From contig CAZKLS010000064.1 of assembly GCA_964553405.1 (NCBI GenBank), forward strand, positions 1-15,233: DNA of 15,233 nucleotides, in the 5' to 3' direction. This document shows positions 13,575 to 15,233 of the stretch, piece after piece. The position numbers were made by a program, and so were the translations under genes. The notes under the pieces were generated by a model, which did not search any database, had not been told where the DNA came from, and worked only from the letters and a program-made list of their open reading frames with translations. Numbering within the stretch: the first letter of the stretch is position 1; every line of letters begins with the position of its first letter. This stretch comes from DATIRA01 sp964553405. GTDB taxonomy: Bacteria > Pseudomonadota > Gammaproteobacteria > Steroidobacterales > Steroidobacteraceae.

Positions 13575-15092
13575 ATGGCACCGAAGCAGAAGAAGAAGAC
13601 GATCCGGATGATCCCCCAGGCCCGGACCCCTGCCCACGAGCAGGAGCCCGAGGTGCGGGCACGGAACTTCGAGGAAGTGAATCAGGGCTACCTGATCGAG
13701 GACGCGCTGCTCGAGGCCGAGCGCTGCCTGATGTGTCCCGAGCAGCCCTGCGTGGCCGGCTGCCCGGTCGGCATCGCGATCCCCGACTTCATCAAGCGCA
13801 TCACCGACAAGGACTTCCGCGGCGCGTACGACGTGATCACCGACACGAACCTGCTGCCGGCGGTCTGCGGGCGGGTCTGCCCGCAGGAGAACCAGTGCGA
13901 GGGCGTGTGCACGGTCGGTGAGTCGCTCGAGCCGGTCGCGATCGGCCGCCTCGAACGCTACGTCGGCGACATGGCGATCAAGGAGGGCTGGTCCAACGTC
14001 CCCTACATCGAGCGCAACGCGTTCCGCGTCGGGATCGTCGGCTCGGGCCCGGCGGGCATGGCCTGCGCGGCGGACATGGCCAAGGCCGGCTGCGAGGTGA
14101 CGGTGTTCGAGGCCTTCCACGAGGCCGGGGGCGTGCTCAAGTACGGGATCCCGGACTTCCGCCTGCCGAACGGGGTCGTCGACGCGGAGATCGGCAAGCT
14201 CGAGAGCCTCGGCATCCGCTTCGAGTGCAACACGCTGGTCGGGCGGTTGTTCACGATCGAGCAGATGGTGGAGGAGATGGGATTCCACGCAGTGTTCATC
14301 GGTACCGGTGCAGGCTATCCGAGCTTCATGGGCATCCCGGGCGAGAACCTGAACGGCGTGCTCTCGGCCAACGAGCTGCTGACGCGCTGCAACCTGATGA
14401 AGGCCCGCGACTTCCCGAACTACGACACCCCGCTGCAGCCGGGGCGTCGCGTCGCGGTGATCGGCGCGGGCAACACCGCCATGGACGCGATGCGGGTAAG
14501 CCTTCGGCTCGGTGCCGAAAAGGTCTACTGCCTGTACCGTCGCAGCCGCAAGGAGGCGCCGGCCCGCGCCGAGGAAGTTCATCACGCCGAGGAGGAGGGC
14601 ATCGAGTTCCAGTGGCTGGTGAGCCCGGTCGAGCTGCTCGGCGACGATGAGCGCAACGTGCGGGGCGTGCGCTGCGTCCGGATGACGCTCGGCGAGCCCG
14701 ACGAGTCCGGGCGGCGGCGGCCGGTCCCGGAGCCGGGCAGCGAGTTCGAGATCGAAGCGGACATGGTGGTCTATGCGATCGGCACCAACGCCAACCCGAT
14801 CATCGGCCAGACGTCCAGGCTGAAGCTCAACAAGTGGGGCTACATCGCGACCGACGAGAACCTCGCTACGTCCATCGCAGGCGTATACGCCGGAGGCGAC
14901 ATCGTGACCGGCGCGGCGACCGTGATCGAGGCGATGGGCGCGGGACGGCGCGCGGCGCGCGCGATGAAAGCTTTCCTCGGCCTGCGCGACAGCGACGTCG
15001 TCTACCAGGACCGGCACGCAGGTGCCGATACGACACTTTTCGGCATCCCCCGCTCCGAGCGCGGCTACGCGCGGGTGCGTGTAGCAAGGTGA
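13575..15092 (+). CDS. gltA: GltA/NfnB-like NAD(P)H-dependent flavoprotein with two [4Fe-4S] clusters
   Basis: This 505-residue protein belongs to the glutamate synthase small-chain/NfnB family. An N-terminal ferredoxin-like domain carries Cys51, Cys54, Cys59, Cys63 and Cys98, Cys102, Cys108, Cys112 for two [4Fe-4S] clusters (CLMC, GCPVG, VCGRVCP). An FAD site GIVGSGPAG (153-161) and a second nucleotide site IGAGNTAMDAMR follow, and the C-terminal GVYAGGDIVTGAATVIEA closes the flavin pocket. The motif RTPAHEQEPEVRARNFEEV is typical of NfnB-type members rather than of GltD paired with GltB, and no glutamate synthase large subunit is visible. With the upstream NfnA-like subunit it probably forms an electron-transfer complex between NAD(P)H and a low-potential carrier. 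The start ATG at 13575 follows GGGGCAGGG; the Lys-rich first ten residues are a small extension. The symbol follows common annotation use; NfnB would be equally apt. Confidence 0.88.
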   Translation: MAPKQKKKTIRMIPQARTPAHEQEPEVRARNFEEVNQGYLIEDALLEAERCLMCPEQPCVAGCPVGIAIPDFIKRITDKDFRGAYDVITDTNLLPAVCGRVCPQENQCEGVCTVGESLEPVAIGRLERYVGDMAIKEGWSNVPYIERNAFRVGIVGSGPAGMACAADMAKAGCEVTVFEAFHEAGGVLKYGIPDFRLPNGVVDAEIGKLESLGIRFECNTLVGRLFTIEQMVEEMGFHAVFIGTGAGYPSFMGIPGENLNGVLSANELLTRCNLMKARDFPNYDTPLQPGRRVAVIGAGNTAMDAMRVSLRLGAEKVYCLYRRSRKEAPARAEEVHHAEEEGIEFQWLVSPVELLGDDERNVRGVRCVRMTLGEPDESGRRRPVPEPGSEFEIEADMVVYAIGTNANPIIGQTSRLKLNKWGYIATDENLATSIAGVYAGGDIVTGAATVIEAMGAGRRAARAMKAFLGLRDSDVVYQDRHAGADTTLFGIPRSERGYARVRVAR

Positions 15093-15096
15093 CCCC

Positions 15097-15233
15097 ATGA
15101 ACGCAGTCGTCGACATCAAGTCGCGCGAGGCCGCCGCAAGGTCGGGCGCCTCGCGCACCTCGGCCAAGAAGGCCCAGACGCTGGCCGAGAACGTGATCGA
15201 GATCATGAGCGACTCGGGCGAGGGCGCGCAGAA
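15097..15233 (+). CDS. Probable 2-oxoacid:acceptor oxidoreductase subunit, N-terminal fragment cut by window edge
   Basis: The ATG at 15097, only 4 nt after the gltA-like stop, opens 45 codons to the window edge. The AAGGTGA around that stop may act as ribosome binding site. After about 30 charged residues (MNAVVDIKSREAAARSGASR, then TSAKKAQTLAEN) comes VIEIMSDSGEGAQ, which resembles the start of the gamma-type domain of pyruvate/2-oxoglutarate:ferredoxin oxidoreductases, where G-x-GGQG or GEGAQ begins the fold. The family oxidatively decarboxylates 2-oxoacids with CoA and passes two low-potential electrons to ferredoxin. Close spacing to the Nfn-like pair supports this identification. Only a short stretch is seen, so the call rests on one motif plus context; thiamine-binding subunits should follow downstream if it is right. 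Confidence 0.6.
   Translation, partial: MNAVVDIKSREAAARSGASRTSAKKAQTLAENVIEIMSDSGEGAQ

Noticed and set aside
13449..15206. A 585-codon minus-strand frame opposite the gltA-like gene
   Set aside because: It is the antisense of a clearly conserved flavoprotein gene, with biased Arg/His/Asp composition and no recognisable domain.
1..15233. CRISPR arrays, tRNA or rRNA genes, insertion sequences, integrases, phage or toxin-antitoxin genes
   Set aside because: I looked for repeated spacers, cloverleaf-like ends, transposase motifs and short paired genes and saw none. Base composition is even along the window, with no sign of a recent insertion.

Overview
The window is about 15.2 kb of high-GC DNA (roughly two thirds G+C by eye) with strong G/C preference at third codon positions. 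The gene families point to a Pseudomonadota bacterium, plausibly a gammaproteobacterium: an arabinose-binding-domain AraC regulator, an IorA/IorB-type molybdenum hydroxylase, a WS/DGAT acyltransferase, a persulfide dioxygenase-rhodanese fusion, a winged-helix/TPR regulator, and an NfnA/GltA-like flavoprotein pair. No 16S or other taxonomic marker is present, so the assignment is tentative. A run of exactly 100 Ns (1144-1243) marks a scaffold gap, so this is a draft or metagenome assembly.

Left part (1-3329). A truncated AraC-family regulator leaves the left edge on the minus strand. It is divergent from an unrecognised gene (761) that runs into the gap. From the other side of the gap, a small secreted protein (minus strand) also runs into it. 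A complete WS/DGAT follows on the plus strand. Its 3' end overlaps by 98 bp the 3' end of a convergent small four-helix membrane protein that starts with TTG behind a strong ribosome binding site.

Central run (3502-9984, all plus). The order is an iron-sulfur subunit and a Tat-type molybdopterin subunit (4-nt overlap), a homodimeric-type ABC exporter, an AlaX alanyl-tRNA editing protein, and a persulfide dioxygenase fused to a rhodanese. Spacers are 73, 21 and 54 nt, so parts are probably co-transcribed, but no common pathway is evident. Two of the spacers hold stem-loops without a U-tract.

Right part (10091-15233). A secreted protein of unknown function (minus) is divergent from a winged-helix/FlgO-like/TPR regulator. 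Then comes a plus-strand redox operon: an NfnA-like FAD/[2Fe-2S] subunit, a GltA/NfnB-like FAD/2x[4Fe-4S] subunit, and the first 45 codons of what looks like a 2-oxoacid:acceptor oxidoreductase subunit. Together these suggest a 2-oxoacid oxidoreductase whose low-potential electrons are passed to NAD(P) by a dedicated Nfn-like module. This is the most biologically interesting feature here. A perfect 9-bp inverted repeat sits just ahead of the gltA-like ribosome binding site.

No tRNA, rRNA, CRISPR array, insertion sequence or integrase was recognised, and no gene-free stretch exceeds 300 bases. I found no clear case for a wholly new defence or mobile system.
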